A DNA stretch of 64,000 bases from Pseudomonas_T sp032052615 (GTDB lineage Bacteria > Pseudomonadota > Gammaproteobacteria > Pseudomonadales > Pseudomonadaceae). The notes below the pieces were generated by a model, which was given only the letters and a program-made list of their open reading frames with translations, did not search any database and had not been told where the DNA came from. Location of the stretch: contig DAMBWF010000003.1 of the NCBI GenBank assembly GCA_032052615.1, forward strand, positions 434,001-498,000. The letters run 5' to 3'. The position numbers and the translations under genes were made by a program. Positions 52,973 to 61,951 of this stretch are shown here, piece by piece (within the stretch, counting starts at the first letter, position 1; the number at the start of each line of letters is the position of its first letter).

Positions 52973-54801
52973 CAGGGCGTCTCCTTGGCCGGGCGCGGCG
53001 CGGCGGCGTCCGGCTTATGCCACCAGGTGAACAGGCCCGGATCGTACAGGGGCGGGGCGGGCGGCCGTTCCAGGTGATCCCAGTAGGCGACGCGCCAGCT
53101 ATCCAGGTAGTAGTTCGGCACCACGTAGTGTCCCCACAGCAGCACCCGGTCCAAGGCGCGCGCGTGGGTGATCAGGCTCTGCCGGGAGTCGGCCTGGATC
53201 AGCCCTTCCACCAGGGTGTCGATGGCCGGGTCGCGCAGGCCAAGGTAGTTGCGGCTGCCGGGGCTGTCGGCGCTGCGGGAATGCCAGAACTCCATCTGCT
53301 CGTTGCCCGGGGAGTTGGATTGGGCCCAGATGACGGACATCATGTCGAAGTCCCGCGAACGCAAGCGGTTGAGGTACTGGGACATGTCCACCTTGCGGAT
53401 CTGCAGGTCGATGCCAAGCTCCGCCAGGTTGCGCTTGAAGGGCAGGATGACCCGTTCCAGGTTGGCCTGGGTCAGAAGGAGTTCGAAGGCCAGGGGCTTG
53501 CCGTCCGGGCCGACCATGCGGTCGTCCACGATGCGATAGCCGGCCTCCAGCAGCAATCGATAAGCGTGGCGCATCTGCTCGCGGACAATGCCGCTGCCGT
53601 CGGTCACCGAGGGCGAGAAGGGACGAGTGAACACCTCGTCGGGGATTTTTCCCCGCAGCGGCTCCAGGAGCTTGAGTTCCTCGGCGTCGGGCAGGCCGGT
53701 GGCGGCCAGTTCAGAGTTCTCGAAATAGCTGCGGGTGCGCTTGTAGGCTCCGTAGAACAACTGCTTGTTGGTCCATTCGAAGTCGAACAGGCTGGCGATG
53801 GCCTCGCGTACCCGGCGGTCCTGAAACAGCGGCCGTCGCAGGTTGAAGGCGTAGCCCTGCATGCCCACCGGGTTATGGTTGGGCAGGCTGACCTGGCGAA
53901 AGCGTCCCGCCCGCAAGGCCGGGCTGTCGTAGCCGGTGGCCCAGTCCTTGGCGGAGTATTCCTGGTTGAGGTCGAACTGCCCGGCCTTGAAAGCTTCCAG
54001 GGCCACGGACATGTCCCGGTAGTAGTCGATGGCGATCACGTCGAAGTTGTAGTAGCCGCGCGCTACCGGCAGATCCTTGGCCCACCAGTCCTTGACCCGC
54101 TCGAAGCGTACCGAGCGCCCCGGCTCGAACGCGGCGATGCGGTAGGGCCCGCTGCCCACCGGCGGCTCCAGGGTGGAGCGGGAAAAATCCCGGCCTTCCC
54201 AGGCATGCCGGGGGAGGACTTGGATCTGCCCGAGGATCAGCGGCAGCTCGCGGTTGCCGGGCGCCTTGAAATCGAAGCGCACCCGCCGCGCGTCTTCCGC
54301 CACCACCCGGGCGACGTCCGCGTAGTAATGGCGGTACAGGGGGTCGCCGTGTTGCATCAGTTGCTCGAAGGTGAACACCACATCGTCGGCGGTGACCGGT
54401 GTGCCGTCGTTGAAGCGGGCCTTGGGGTTGAGGTGGAAGCGCACCGAGCCGTTGTCCGGCGCTTTCTCGATCTTCTCCGCCAGCAGGCCGTATTCGGTGA
54501 AGGGCTCATCGGGGGAGTGGAAGGTCAGGCTGTCGAACACCAGGCCCATCTGGTCGGCCGGCGTGCCCTTGGGCACGAACGGGTTGAAGCTGTCATAGCC
54601 ACCGAAGGCCGCCAGCCTCAAGGTGCCACCCTTGGGCGCCTCGGGGTTCACGTAGTCGAAGTGGGCGAAGCCGGCCGGGTACTTCGGCGGTTCGTCGTAG
54701 AGGGTCAGCGCGTGCCGGGGCTCGGCGGAGGCCAGCCCGGCCATGCCCACCAGCAGGACGGCGCAGACCCGCCGGCAATGGCTAATAAAAGCAGGGATCA
54801 T
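52972..54801 (-). CDS. Peptide-binding protein of the ABC importer (YejA/NppA-like)
   Basis: 609-aa periplasmic solute-binding protein of the DppA/OppA class. The signal peptide covers about residues 1-27 (cleaved near ASA). HALTLYDEPPKYPAGFAHFDYVNPEAPKGGTLR is split between the mature N-terminus and the PKGGTLR family start; PPVGSGPYRI and the later YLNRLRSRDFDMM are also typical. It is the first gene of the importer-fabI operon. P. aeruginosa has two tandem binding proteins here (recalled); this window has one. The ribosome site is GGGAG. Confidence 0.9.
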   Translation of the reverse strand: MIPAFISHCRRVCAVLLVGMAGLASAEPRHALTLYDEPPKYPAGFAHFDYVNPEAPKGGTLRLAAFGGYDSFNPFVPKGTPADQMGLVFDSLTFHSPDEPFTEYGLLAEKIEKAPDNGSVRFHLNPKARFNDGTPVTADDVVFTFEQLMQHGDPLYRHYYADVARVVAEDARRVRFDFKAPGNRELPLILGQIQVLPRHAWEGRDFSRSTLEPPVGSGPYRIAAFEPGRSVRFERVKDWWAKDLPVARGYYNFDVIAIDYYRDMSVALEAFKAGQFDLNQEYSAKDWATGYDSPALRAGRFRQVSLPNHNPVGMQGYAFNLRRPLFQDRRVREAIASLFDFEWTNKQLFYGAYKRTRSYFENSELAATGLPDAEELKLLEPLRGKIPDEVFTRPFSPSVTDGSGIVREQMRHAYRLLLEAGYRIVDDRMVGPDGKPLAFELLLTQANLERVILPFKRNLAELGIDLQIRKVDMSQYLNRLRSRDFDMMSVIWAQSNSPGNEQMEFWHSRSADSPGSRNYLGLRDPAIDTLVEGLIQADSRQSLITHARALDRVLLWGHYVVPNYYLDSWRVAYWDHLERPPAPPLYDPGLFTWWHKPDAAAPRPAKETP

Positions 54802-55153
54802 CGTGCGTCTCCCGAAAACGGGGCGCTAGCGTCCGGCGAGGGCCGGAAGGCACGGCGCGGGGTGTCGCGGGTCGGCATGGCGGGGGGCATCAACGCGAGC
54901 CGGCGCAGAGGATCCGTGCGGGGAGCGGAGCGGGAACGAAAGCGGGGGAGCGGAAGGATCGGTCAATGAAGGGGGCAACGGACATGATCAAATCGTCTCT
55001 CCTCGTGCCGGCGGACCTCTCGACCCGGCGCCGAGGCGCCCAGGCCGGTTTGCCCGGTACAGTAACAGCTTGTATCTCTTCGAAAAAGCCAGGGCTTCCG
55101 AAGCCCGTGCCATCATTTTGCTGTATCCCGGGAAAGCGTCCGAGGGGATCCAG
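54802..55153. other. Gap between the importer operon and the HDOD pseudogene
   Basis: 352 bases, divergent. It should contain the importer promoter on the minus strand, which I could not place. TTGCCC-N17-TATCTC (55050-55078) on the plus strand is a weak promoter candidate for the pseudogene. A GGGCTTC/GAAGCCC repeat sits at 55092-55106. No binding-protein remnant was recognised. Confidence 0.45.
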
Positions 55154-56580
55154 GTGGTTACACGTACCCATGGGTTGCAGTCATGGATCGATCGCCTTAC
55201 CCACGCCGAATTACCCGCGCTGGCCGCCGTGGTCCACGACCTTCAGCGCCTGACCGCCGAGCACGGCGCTTCGGTCCAGCAGTTAGCCGACGTGCTGTCG
55301 CGGGACGCGACCCTGATCACGAAGGTGTTGCGGGTCGCCAACAGCGCCATTACAACCCGGCCCGCGAGCCGATCCGGACCCTGTCCCGGGCCATCGTCCT
55401 GATCGGCTTCGATACGGTTGCGGGCGGTCGGCGTCTCGGTGAGCCTGGTCGACGGTTTGTTGCACAGGGCGCCCCGGGAGCAACTCGCGGCCCTGCTGGC
55501 CCGAGCCTTCCATGGCGCGGTGCAGGCTCGCGCCCTGGCCAGCTATGTGGCGCCGCGCCAGCAGGAAGAAGGCTTCATCGCCGCCTTGCTCAAGGACTTG
55601 GGGAGCTCGCCTTTTGGGGATGCGCCGGCCCCCAGGCGAATGCCCTGGCCATGGCCCTGAGCGAGCCTGGACCGGAGGTCGAAGCGACGGTACGGCGTAG
55701 CTCGGCACCGGTTTCCGCGCTGACTCAAGGCCTGGCCAAGAGTTGGGGCCTGACCGGAACCCTGGGCTTGGCCCTGGGCAACGGCCGGGGCGATCCCGCC
55801 GCCGAGGCGGTACGCCTGGGGGCGAGCATCGCTCAAGTGGCCCTGGACGGCTGGGACGGCCCGGCCATGGCCGAGCAGGCGGCGCGCGTGGCGGCGTTCA
55901 TTGGCCTCGGGTCGGATGATGCCTTGCAGCACGTATTGGGCGCCGCCGACGAAGCGGTGCGGGTGGCCACGACCTTCGGCGCCGAGCCGCTGCTGCCGCT
56001 GATCCCGACGCGCGAGCCGATGTCGACGCGGGCGAGCCCGCCGTGCCGTGCCCCGGTCCTCGACGCCGACGCCCTGAGCCAGGCCCTGCATGAGTTAGGC
56101 TTGGCGGCCGCTCGTCAAGAAGCCCGCGACGCATCCTCGACCTGTTGCCCGAGGGAGTGCGGCGCGGCGCCGGCCTCGAACGGGCCATGGTGGCGGTCCT
56201 GGCCGATAACCAACGTCGCTTTCGCGCCAAGCAAGTGACCGGCGAGGGCTGCGACGGCTGGCTCGAAGGCTTCGAGCTGCCGGCCTCGAGCCCCGAGCAG
56301 CCCCATGTGTTCGACTATGTGATCCGCAGCCGCGAGCCGCTGTGAATGAAAACGCCCGCCAGTACACCCTGAGCGACGTGATCACTCGACCGATGCGGCA
56401 TTGGTTCGGCCAGGGGACGTTCTTCGTCGCGCCCCTGATGGCGGGAAACCGGGCGGTGGGCGTGCTGTATGCCGACGGCCGCCCATCCGGGCGGGCGTTG
56501 CGTCACGAGCAGTTCGTCGCGTTCCCCGCCACCTGGGTAAGGCGGCGGGCAGGGCCCTGGAGGCGCTGGCACGACGGTGA
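55154..56580 (+). pseudogene. HDOD-domain protein with C-terminal GAF-like region, multiply frameshifted
   Basis: Fragments in three frames join into one HDOD-type signalling protein of about 475 residues. Probable GTG start at 55154 (GAGGGG upstream), then LSRDATLITKVLRVANSA; shift near 55347 to HYNPAREPIRTLSRAI; shift near 55418 to RAVGVSVSLVDGLLHRAP; shift near 55602 to GELAFWGCAGPQANALA; a disturbed stretch near 55695; shift near 56132 to ILDLLPEGVRRG; shift near 56344 to NENARQYTLSDVITRPM; about two extra bases near 56523, then GKAAGRALEALARR ending at 56580. At least seven indels, so it is not functional. HDOD proteins usually serve in c-di-GMP, chemotaxis or stress signalling. Confidence 0.85.
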
Positions 56581-56604
56581 GGCGGCTCGCTTGCGACGCG
56601 GGGG

Positions 56605-58236
56605 TTAACGGCTGCCCAGGCGCAGGGTCAGGGTCTGGCCCGGTTTCAGGGCGTGGCCGCTACGCGGGTTCCAGTTGCGCAAGTGTTGCATCTCGACGTT
56701 GAAACGGCGGGCGATGAGGTACATCGAATCACCTTCCTTCACCTTGTAATAGGTGACGTCTTCGCGCGCAGCGGAGGGCTTGGCCGGCGCCGAGGCCTTG
56801 GCCACCGAGACGCTGGTCGCCTTGCCGTCGGCACCGCTGGCCGGAGCCTGCAGGCGAAGCGTCTGGCCGGGTTTCAGCGCGTTGCCGGAGAGCTTGTTCC
56901 AACGGCGGATGTCCTGCGCGTCGACATTGTGGGCCTTGGCGATTTGCCACAGGCTATCGCCATTGCGCACCTGGTAGGCGCGGGCGGTGGGCTTGGACAA
57001 CGTGGCGCCGCTGGCCAGCAGGCGGGGCGCGGTCGACGTTTCGAGCGGCTGCGGCGTTCCGCTCGGCACCGGGATGCTCAATTGCTGGCCCACCCGCAGG
57101 CGAGTGCCCCGCAGGTCGTTGAGGCTGCGCAAGGTGGCGGCCGGGACCCGGTAGCGGCTGGCGATGCTGTCCAGGCTGTCGCCCCGGCGTACCCGGTACT
57201 GCTGCCAGTTCATGGTGTCCTCGGGCTTGATGGAGGACAGGCTGCTGACCAGGAGGCCGGCTTTCTGGGTGGGCACCAGCAGATGCTGGGGGCCGTCCAG
57301 GGTGATGCGTTTCTTGTAGGCCGGGTTGAGCTGGTACAGCTCGTCTTCCTCGATGTTCGCCAGCGCCGCCAGCCGTGACAGGTCCAGGCGTTGCTTGCAC
57401 TCCACCACTTCGAAGTAGGGTTCGTTGGCGATGGGGTTGAGGTTGACGCCGTAGGCCACCGGCGACAGCACCAGTTGCGACAGGGCCAGCAGCTTGGGCA
57501 CGTAGTCCTGGGTTTCCTGGGGCAGGGAGGAAAGGTTCCAGTAGTCGGTGGGCAGGCCCAGCTTCTGGTTGCGCTCGATGGCCCGGCTCACGGTGCCCTC
57601 GCCGGCGTTGTAGGCCGCCAGGGCGAGCAGCCAGTCGCCGTTGAACATGTCGTGCAGGCGCGACAAGTAGCTCAGCGCCGCGTTGGTGGATGCGGTGATG
57701 TCGCGCCGGCCGTCGTACCAGTTGGTCTGGCGCAGGTTGTAGTAGCGACCGGTGGAGGGAATGAACTGCCACAGGCCAACGGCGTCGCTGCGGGAATAGG
57801 CGAAGGGGTTGTAGGCACTCTCGATCACCGGCAGCAAGGCCAGTTCCAAGGGCATGTCCCGCTCTTCGAGGCGTTCGACGATGTAATGGATGTACAGGCT
57901 GCCGCGGCTGCTGGCGTTCTCGATGAACGACGGGTTGCCAACGAACCACAAGCGCTGGCGCTCGATGCGCGGGTTGACGCCGATCTCCCCTTGCAGTTGG
58001 AAGCCGAGGCGCATGCGCTCCCAGATGTCCTGGGGCGGCTGGGGCGCGGCCTGGGGGCTCGCCGGAGGCGCGGGTTGGCGCGGCAGTTTGACCGCCAGGT
58101 CTCGTTCCGGGGCGCGGGTTTCGAGCCCACCGGTGCTCTGGCACCCCGCCAGGAGCGCGGTCAGGGCCAGCAGGAGCGCCGGTGAAAATCGTCCCAAAGC
58201 GTCTAAATCAAGGGTTTTAGGCGGCGTTGGCGGCAT
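56605..58236 (-). CDS. mltD: Membrane-bound lytic murein transglycosylase D
   Basis: 543-aa outer-membrane lipoprotein that cleaves peptidoglycan glycan strands with 1,6-anhydro product. Lipobox Cys32 (LLAGC). The lytic transglycosylase domain follows, with catalytic Glu in LPVIESAYNPFAYS and the GLWQFIPSTGR and NAGEGTVSRAI motifs. Three C-terminal LysM repeats bind peptidoglycan (YRVRRGDSLDSIA, YQVRNGDSLWQIA, YKVKEGDSMYLIA). The ATG at 58236 is chosen over the in-frame TTG at 58260, which lies almost on the predicted transcription start. Confidence 0.94.
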   Translation of the reverse strand: MPPTPPKTLDLDALGRFSPALLLALTALLAGCQSTGGLETRAPERDLAVKLPRQPAPPASPQAAPQPPQDIWERMRLGFQLQGEIGVNPRIERQRLWFVGNPSFIENASSRGSLYIHYIVERLEERDMPLELALLPVIESAYNPFAYSRSDAVGLWQFIPSTGRYYNLRQTNWYDGRRDITASTNAALSYLSRLHDMFNGDWLLALAAYNAGEGTVSRAIERNQKLGLPTDYWNLSSLPQETQDYVPKLLALSQLVLSPVAYGVNLNPIANEPYFEVVECKQRLDLSRLAALANIEEDELYQLNPAYKKRITLDGPQHLLVPTQKAGLLVSSLSSIKPEDTMNWQQYRVRRGDSLDSIASRYRVPAATLRSLNDLRGTRLRVGQQLSIPVPSGTPQPLETSTAPRLLASGATLSKPTARAYQVRNGDSLWQIAKAHNVDAQDIRRWNKLSGNALKPGQTLRLQAPASGADGKATSVSVAKASAPAKPSAAREDVTYYKVKEGDSMYLIARRFNVEMQHLRNWNPRSGHALKPGQTLTLRLGSR

Positions 58237-58271
58237 CGATCGAGGGCACTTGCTCGGCAAAAGGTCGGGCG

Positions 58272-58300
58272 ATTCTAGGAATCGACCCTAGGGGGGTCAA
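58272..58300 (-). promoter_or_regulatory. Sigma-70 promoter of mltD
   Basis: On the minus strand TTGACC (58295-58300), a 17-base spacer and TAGAAT (58272-58277), each matching consensus at 5 of 6 positions. Transcription should start near 58265, about 30 bases before the ATG. Confidence 0.8.
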
Positions 58301-58333
58301 GTTTTGCCGGCTCCTGCCGAGGCGTGGCGCCCT

Positions 58334-59113
58334 TTAGATGCTGTCCTTCCAGCGCCTCAAGGCGGCAAAAACCGCGCTGCCGTCGCGCTCCCGCGCGCCT
58401 TCCCGTTCGTCTACTTTTCGCCGGACCGCTTCCACGTCGGTACGCAGGAAGGGGTTCGTCGCCCGCTCCTCGGCTAGGCGGGAGGGCACGCTGATAGCAC
58501 CTCGCTCGCGCAGCGCCGAGACGGCCTCGAAGCGCGCCCGCAACGCGACGTTCTCCGGCTCGACGAGGCGGGCGAAGCGCAAGTTGCTCAGGGTGTACTC
58601 GTGGGCGCAGTACAAGGCCGTGTCGTCGGCCAGGGCGGCGAGCCGCCCCAGGGAATGGTGCATCTGCTCCGGCGTCCCTTCGAACAGCCGACCGCAGCCG
58701 CCAGCGAAGAGCGTGTCGCCGCAAAACAGCAAAGGGTGCTCCGGATCGGCATGGTGATAGGCGATGTGGCCGGCGGTGTGGCCCGGAACCTCCAGCACGT
58801 CGAAGGACAGGCCCAGCACCTCGAGGCGCTCGCCGTCCCGCAGGGCCCGGTCGCGGGCGGGAATGGCCTCGGCCGCCGGTCCGTGAACCGTCGCGCCGCT
58901 GGCCTCCTTGAGGGTGGCGACGCCACCGACGTGGTCGGCGTGATGGTGGGTGACCAGGATGTCGCTCAGGCGCCAGCCCGGGTGCGCTGCGAGCCAGCCC
59001 AGCACAGGGCGGGCGTCGCCCGGGTCCACGACCGCGCAGCGCCGTTGCCCGGCGTCTTGCAATAACCAGATGTAATTGTCCGAAAAGGCGGGTAGGGCAT
59101 CTATCTGTATCAT
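58334..59113 (-). CDS. gloB: Hydroxyacylglutathione hydrolase (glyoxalase II)
   Basis: 259-aa metallo-beta-lactamase-fold enzyme hydrolysing S-lactoylglutathione in methylglyoxal detoxification. The binuclear metal site is THHHADHVG (His56, His58, Asp60, His61), VPGHTAGHIAY, FCGDTLFAGGCGRLFEG and CAHEYTLSNLRFA, all canonical for GloB. It is divergent from the methyltransferase gene and 97 bases upstream of mltD, which has its own promoter. Confidence 0.96.
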   Translation of the reverse strand: MIQIDALPAFSDNYIWLLQDAGQRRCAVVDPGDARPVLGWLAAHPGWRLSDILVTHHHADHVGGVATLKEASGATVHGPAAEAIPARDRALRDGERLEVLGLSFDVLEVPGHTAGHIAYHHADPEHPLLFCGDTLFAGGCGRLFEGTPEQMHHSLGRLAALADDTALYCAHEYTLSNLRFARLVEPENVALRARFEAVSALRERGAISVPSRLAEERATNPFLRTDVEAVRRKVDEREGARERDGSAVFAALRRWKDSI

Positions 59114-59351
59114 GGGCAGGCTCGTCGGTCCGGTCGTGGGAGGCCGCGCTCAGGCGGTCGGTTCTAGGGCACTCGTCCCGCAAGGGACGGTTCCGAATAT
59201 GTCCCCGAGCGCCCGGTGGGCCGTCGCTCCGGGCGTTCATCGAGGTACGAGGTACGAACAGCATGCCGTACGAAGGTCTTCCTGTGTGCTTTCCAATATG
59301 GCGGGTAGCCCTGGGATTATGGCCCGGGCCGCGTCGCGGCGGAGGCCGGCC

Positions 59352-60116
59352 ATGAGCGATCGCCCCTTCGCCGAGGCCGATTCGGGCTGGCTGGACATGA
59401 CCGGCCGGGCCCGCGCCTGGTTCGCCGGCCCGTTGGGCAGCTTGTTACGCGCCGAGGAACAGCGCCTGCTGGCGGATGAACTGTCCCGTTATTTCGGCGG
59501 CTACCTGGTGCATTACGGCCCGCCGGCCGAGGGTCCGGCGGGGGCCTCGCAGATTCAGCGCAGCGTTCACCTGGGCGCGCCGCTGCCGGGGGTCGAGATC
59601 GCGTGCGAAGAACACGCCTGGCCCCTGGGCGAGCACGCCGCCGACGTGGTGGTTTTGCAGCACGGGCTGGATTTCTGCCTGTCGCCCCATGGCCTGCTGC
59701 GGGAGGCGGCCCGCAGCGTGCGGCCCGGCGGCCATCTGGTGATTCTCGGAATCAACCCTTGGAGTGCCTGGGGCATGCGCCATTATTTCGCCCGCGACGT
59801 CTTTCGCGAGGCGCGCTGCATCGCCCCGGGACGCGTCTGCGACTGGCTCCGCCTGCTGGGCTTCGCGCTGGAGAAGCGCCGCTTCGGGTGCTATCGTCCG
59901 CCGCTCGCGTCGCCGGCCTGGCAATCCCGCCTGGCGCGGCTGGAAACGTGGGGCGCCGCCGCCCAAGCACCGGGCGCCGGCTTCTATCTGCTGGCGGCGC
60001 GCAAGCTGGTGGTGGGCCTGCGGCCGCTTCGGCAGTCCCGTCGCGAGGGCATGGGCAAGCTGCTGCCGCTGCCCGTGGCCAAGGTGTCCCGCCGCGATTC
60101 GAAACACGAGGTTTGA
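59352..60116 (+). CDS. SAM-dependent methyltransferase
   Basis: 254-aa class I methyltransferase-like protein. The post-I region ADVVVLQHGLDFCLSPHGLLRE and VRPGGHLVILGINPWS are typical of methyltransferase-11-type domains; a canonical glycine-rich motif I is hard to see at the N-terminus, so cofactor binding is assumed from the family. The ATG at 59352 has GGAGG upstream. It lies between gloB (divergent) and rnhA, the order recalled for P. aeruginosa. Substrate unknown. Confidence 0.83.
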   Translation: MSDRPFAEADSGWLDMTGRARAWFAGPLGSLLRAEEQRLLADELSRYFGGYLVHYGPPAEGPAGASQIQRSVHLGAPLPGVEIACEEHAWPLGEHAADVVVLQHGLDFCLSPHGLLREAARSVRPGGHLVILGINPWSAWGMRHYFARDVFREARCIAPGRVCDWLRLLGFALEKRRFGCYRPPLASPAWQSRLARLETWGAAAQAPGAGFYLLAARKLVVGLRPLRQSRREGMGKLLPLPVAKVSRRDSKHEV

Positions 60117-60554
60117 GTGAGCGATAAGGTCGAGGTTTATACCGACGGAGCCTGCAAGGGCAATCCCGGTCGCGGCGGCTGGGGCGCTGTACTGGTCTAC
60201 AAAGGCGTCGAGCGCGAGCTCTGGGGCGGCGAGCCCATGACCACCAACAACCGCATGGAACTGATGGCGGCCATCCAGGCCCTGGCGGCGCTCAAGCGCC
60301 CCTGCGAGGTGAAGCTGGTCACCGACTCCGAATACGTCATGCGCGGGATCCAGGAATGGCTGCCCAACTGGAAGAAGCGCGGCTGGAAGACCGCCGCGAA
60401 GCAACCGGTGAAGAACGCCGACCTCTGGCAGCGTCTGGACGAGGAAGTCGCCCGCCATCGGGTGGAGTGGCAATGGGTGCGCGGCCACGCCGGCCATCCC
60501 GGCAACGAGCGGGCCGACATGCTGGCCAACCGGGGCGTGGCGGAATTGCCCTAG
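60117..60554 (+). CDS. rnhA: Ribonuclease HI
   Basis: 145-aa endonuclease degrading the RNA strand of RNA-DNA hybrids. The four-carboxylate site is present: Asp10 (VYTDGACKGNPG), Glu in NNRMELMAAI, Asp in TDSEYV and Asp in NERADMLAN. The handle region WKKRGWKTAAKQPVKN is conserved. The start is GTG immediately after the methyltransferase stop, with CGAGG upstream. An Rhs fragment abuts its stop codon. Confidence 0.96.
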   Translation: MSDKVEVYTDGACKGNPGRGGWGAVLVYKGVERELWGGEPMTTNNRMELMAAIQALAALKRPCEVKLVTDSEYVMRGIQEWLPNWKKRGWKTAAKQPVKNADLWQRLDEEVARHRVEWQWVRGHAGHPGNERADMLANRGVAELP

Positions 60555-60691
60555 GCCCTCAACCCACCCCACCAGATTCGGCACGTACTGGTAGTTATTG
60601 ATCCCACCTGCCAAGCCAATCGGTCCTGGCTCGCGAACCGCCCGATATCCGGATCGTAGTACCGGAAGCGGTTGTGTGGCCCGTCAATGAG
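60555..60691 (-). pseudogene. Rhs core C-terminal scar
   Basis: Read on the minus strand: NRFRYYDPDIGRFASQD, then after a one-base deletion near 60632, PIGLAGGINNYQYVPNLVGW and VEGL. This is the signature end of an Rhs/YD-repeat core (normally ...DPLGL). The upstream core and the downstream variable toxin tip are both missing. The fragment runs into the rnhA stop codon. Confidence 0.85.
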
Positions 60692-61071
60692 TCGAGACGG
60701 CCTGTGCGCATAGCCTGGCGGGCCAAGGCCGTCCGCGCGCGCTGTCTCACTACGGTGTTCATCGACGGAGCGCGCATGGCGCGCCTCGAGACGAAGTAGA
60801 AAGCCGAGTTCTTCCTGGCCCGGGCGCGCATCTGCTGGGGGAAGGGCGTGGGGAGGACCATCCTTCTTGAGGCGGCGCTTAGCGTAAGCGACACGCTGTT
60901 GGCGAATAACCTAGAGGCTTGTGCCTTCGTCTGCCTGTCGAGAGGCTGTAAAAACCCTCGCCATCGGCGTCGAGGAGGGGTCTAATCGCGGGCTGAGTGA
61001 TGAGCCGGGCCCTTTCTTCCGGTCATCGCTCGGCTAACGCTTTCATTTCAGGGTTATCAAGGGTTGTAGGG
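60692..61071. other. Gap between Rhs scar and dnaQ
   Basis: 380 bases with no supportable gene. GAGAGGCTGTAAAAACCCTC near 60945 looks like the end of an insertion sequence but has no partner. The dnaQ promoter must lie here or upstream; none was placed with confidence. Confidence 0.45.
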
Positions 61072-61827
61072 ATGGTCGGACACTATTCGGGTACCCGTTA
61101 CGTCGTATTGGATACCGAAACCACTGGCATGCCGGTCACCGATGGGCACCGGATCATCGAGATCGGTTGCGTCGAGCTGATCGGACGGCGTCTGACCGGT
61201 CGGCATTTCCATGTGTACTTGCAGCCGGACCGCGAGGTGGACGAGGGCGCCATCGCCGTCCACGGGATCACCAACGAGTTCCTGGTGGGCAAGCCCCGGT
61301 TCAAGGACGTCGCCGACGAGTTCTTCGAGTTCATCCAGGGCGCCGAGCTGATCATCCACAACGCGGCGTTCGACATCGGCTTCATCAATAACGAATTCGC
61401 TCTGCTGGGGCAGAGCGAGCGCAGCGAGATTACCGAGCATTGCGGCGTGCTCGACACTCTGCTGATGGCCCGCGAGCGCCACCCGGGCCAGCGCAACAAC
61501 CTGGACGCGCTGTGCAAGCGCTACGGGGTCGACAACTCGGGCCGTGACCTGCACGGGGCACTGCTCGACGCCGAGATCCTGGCCGACGTGTTCCTCGCCA
61601 TGACCGGCGGCCAGACCCACCTGTCCCTGGCCGGCGAGGGGACCGACAGCGACGGCACCGGACGCTCCCAGGCCACGCCGATCCGCCGGCTCCCGCCGGA
61701 TCGCCCGCGCTTGCCGGTGATCGCCGCCAACGAAGAAGAGCTGGCCGCTCACCTGGCGCGACTGACCGCCATCGAGAAGGCCGCGGGTGGCCCTTCGCTC
61801 TGGACGCAACTGGAGGCGGAGGCCTGA
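61072..61827 (+). CDS. dnaQ: DNA polymerase III epsilon subunit (3'-5' exonuclease)
   Basis: 251-aa proofreading exonuclease of the replicative polymerase. DEDDh motifs: LDTETTG (Exo I), HNAAFDIGF (Exo II) and HGALLDAEILADV (Exo III). The clamp-binding motif QTHLSL follows the domain, then a linker and the C-terminal alpha-subunit-binding segment. The ATG at 61072 has AAGGG eight bases upstream and gives a MVGHYSG lead before RYVVLDTETTG, slightly longer than the usual start. Normally next to rnhA in pseudomonads; here 518 bases separate them. Confidence 0.96.
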   Translation: MVGHYSGTRYVVLDTETTGMPVTDGHRIIEIGCVELIGRRLTGRHFHVYLQPDREVDEGAIAVHGITNEFLVGKPRFKDVADEFFEFIQGAELIIHNAAFDIGFINNEFALLGQSERSEITEHCGVLDTLLMARERHPGQRNNLDALCKRYGVDNSGRDLHGALLDAEILADVFLAMTGGQTHLSLAGEGTDSDGTGRSQATPIRRLPPDRPRLPVIAANEEELAAHLARLTAIEKAAGGPSLWTQLEAEA

Positions 61828-61834
61828 TCCGAGG

Positions 61835-61860
61835 CGCATCGCCGATGCGACCTTTTCTTA
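61835..61860 (+). terminator. Weak terminator after dnaQ
   Basis: CGCATCG / CGATGCG inverted repeat, effectively a 5-bp stem with a 5-base loop, then CCTTTTCTTA. Low stability. Confidence 0.35.
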
Positions 61861-61951
61861 TACGGCCCGGAACGGGGGGTTCCGCGTCGCTGGGCGAATC
61901 TCTACCCTGACGGCTCGAGCGGGCGCTGCCCGCCGCCTTCAGGACGCCACA

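Noticed and set aside
53017..54969. 650-codon plus-strand open frame opposite the binding protein
   Set aside because: Antisense shadow; the minus-strand gene has a signal peptide and family motifs.
58237..58260. TTG start eight codons upstream of the mltD ATG
   Set aside because: No ribosome site, and it nearly coincides with the predicted transcription start.
60945..60965. Insertion-sequence-like end (GAGAGGCTGTAAAAAC...)
   Set aside because: No matching opposite terminal repeat, no target duplication and no transposase remnant found.
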